Part shown: positions 5,303 to 5,344 of the stretch, one piece after another
Layout of the letters: each line of letters opens with the position of its first letter
Position numbering within the stretch: the stretch's first letter is position 1
From: Spirochaetales bacterium
GTDB lineage: Bacteria; Spirochaetota; Spirochaetia; Sphaerochaetales; Sphaerochaetaceae
Length of the DNA stretch: 5,344 nucleotides
Reading direction: 5' to 3'
Assembly (NCBI GenBank): GCA_012800465.1
Contig: JAAZJI010000300.1
Span: 1-5,344 of the forward strand
The notes under the pieces: model-generated
Databases searched by the model: none
What the model saw: only the letters and a program-made list of their open reading frames with translations
Told to the model about the DNA's origin: nothing
Position numbers and translations under genes: made by a program

Positions 5303-5344
5303 ATGAAACGAGTCGTAGTGACCGGAATGGGCACGGTGAACCCC
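5303..5344 (+). CDS. fabF: beta-ketoacyl-ACP synthase II (FabF), N-terminal fragment
   Basis: Only 14 codons are present (MKRVVVTGMGTVNP); the gene runs off the right edge. The KRVVVTG-x-G start is the hallmark of the FabF/FabB condensing enzymes and normally continues with (S/N)P-(I/V/L)G. The product would elongate acyl-ACP with malonyl-ACP. It follows fabG after 10 nt, with no acpP gene between, unlike the E. coli order fabH-fabD-fabG-acpP-fabF. FabB cannot be excluded from so short a piece, but FabF is much the commoner neighbour of fabG. Confidence 0.85.
   Translation, partial: MKRVVVTGMGTVNP

Overview
The window carries the core of type II (dissociated) bacterial fatty acid synthesis, laid out as two divergent, tightly packed gene sets. 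On the minus strand, reading leftwards from about position 2600, are accB, accC, accD and the first 36 codons of accA, which are the four subunits of acetyl-CoA carboxylase. On the plus strand, reading rightwards from about 2712, are fabH, fabD, fabG and the first 14 codons of fabF. These cover malonyl transfer, chain initiation, the first reduction and chain elongation. The acc set makes malonyl-CoA, FabD loads it onto acyl carrier protein, FabH starts the chain, FabG reduces the beta-keto product and FabF elongates. Enoyl reductase, dehydratase and acyl carrier protein genes are not in the window.

The genes are GC-rich (about 60% by eye) and almost gapless. accB/accC and fabD/fabG share ATGA stop-start overlaps, accD overlaps accC by 8 nt, fabD overlaps fabH by 16 nt, and accA begins one base after the accD stop. 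This suggests two operons with translational coupling. Both run out of the window, and no terminator is visible.

The only substantial non-coding stretch is the roughly 110 bp between accB and fabH, which is strikingly AT-rich. It appears to hold two back-to-back sigma70-type promoters. Their TTGACA -35 boxes lie 2 bp apart and together form a perfect 14-bp palindrome, TGTCAATATTGACA. The two promoters probably exclude each other, and a dimeric regulator bound there would control both operons. This is the most interesting feature of the window.

The organism is a bacterium. The short Firmicutes/spirochaete-like forms of AccD, AccB and AccA, and a FabD whose nucleophile motif reads GFSLGE, are compatible with a GC-rich spirochaete or a related anaerobe. 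That placement rests on remembered family patterns and is tentative. The enzymes are well-known families. What is unusual is a shortened loop and several substitutions in AccC, a compressed zinc ribbon in AccD, the FabD motif, and the absence of acpP between fabG and fabF. I see no mobile element, CRISPR array, RNA gene or clearly new multi-gene system.
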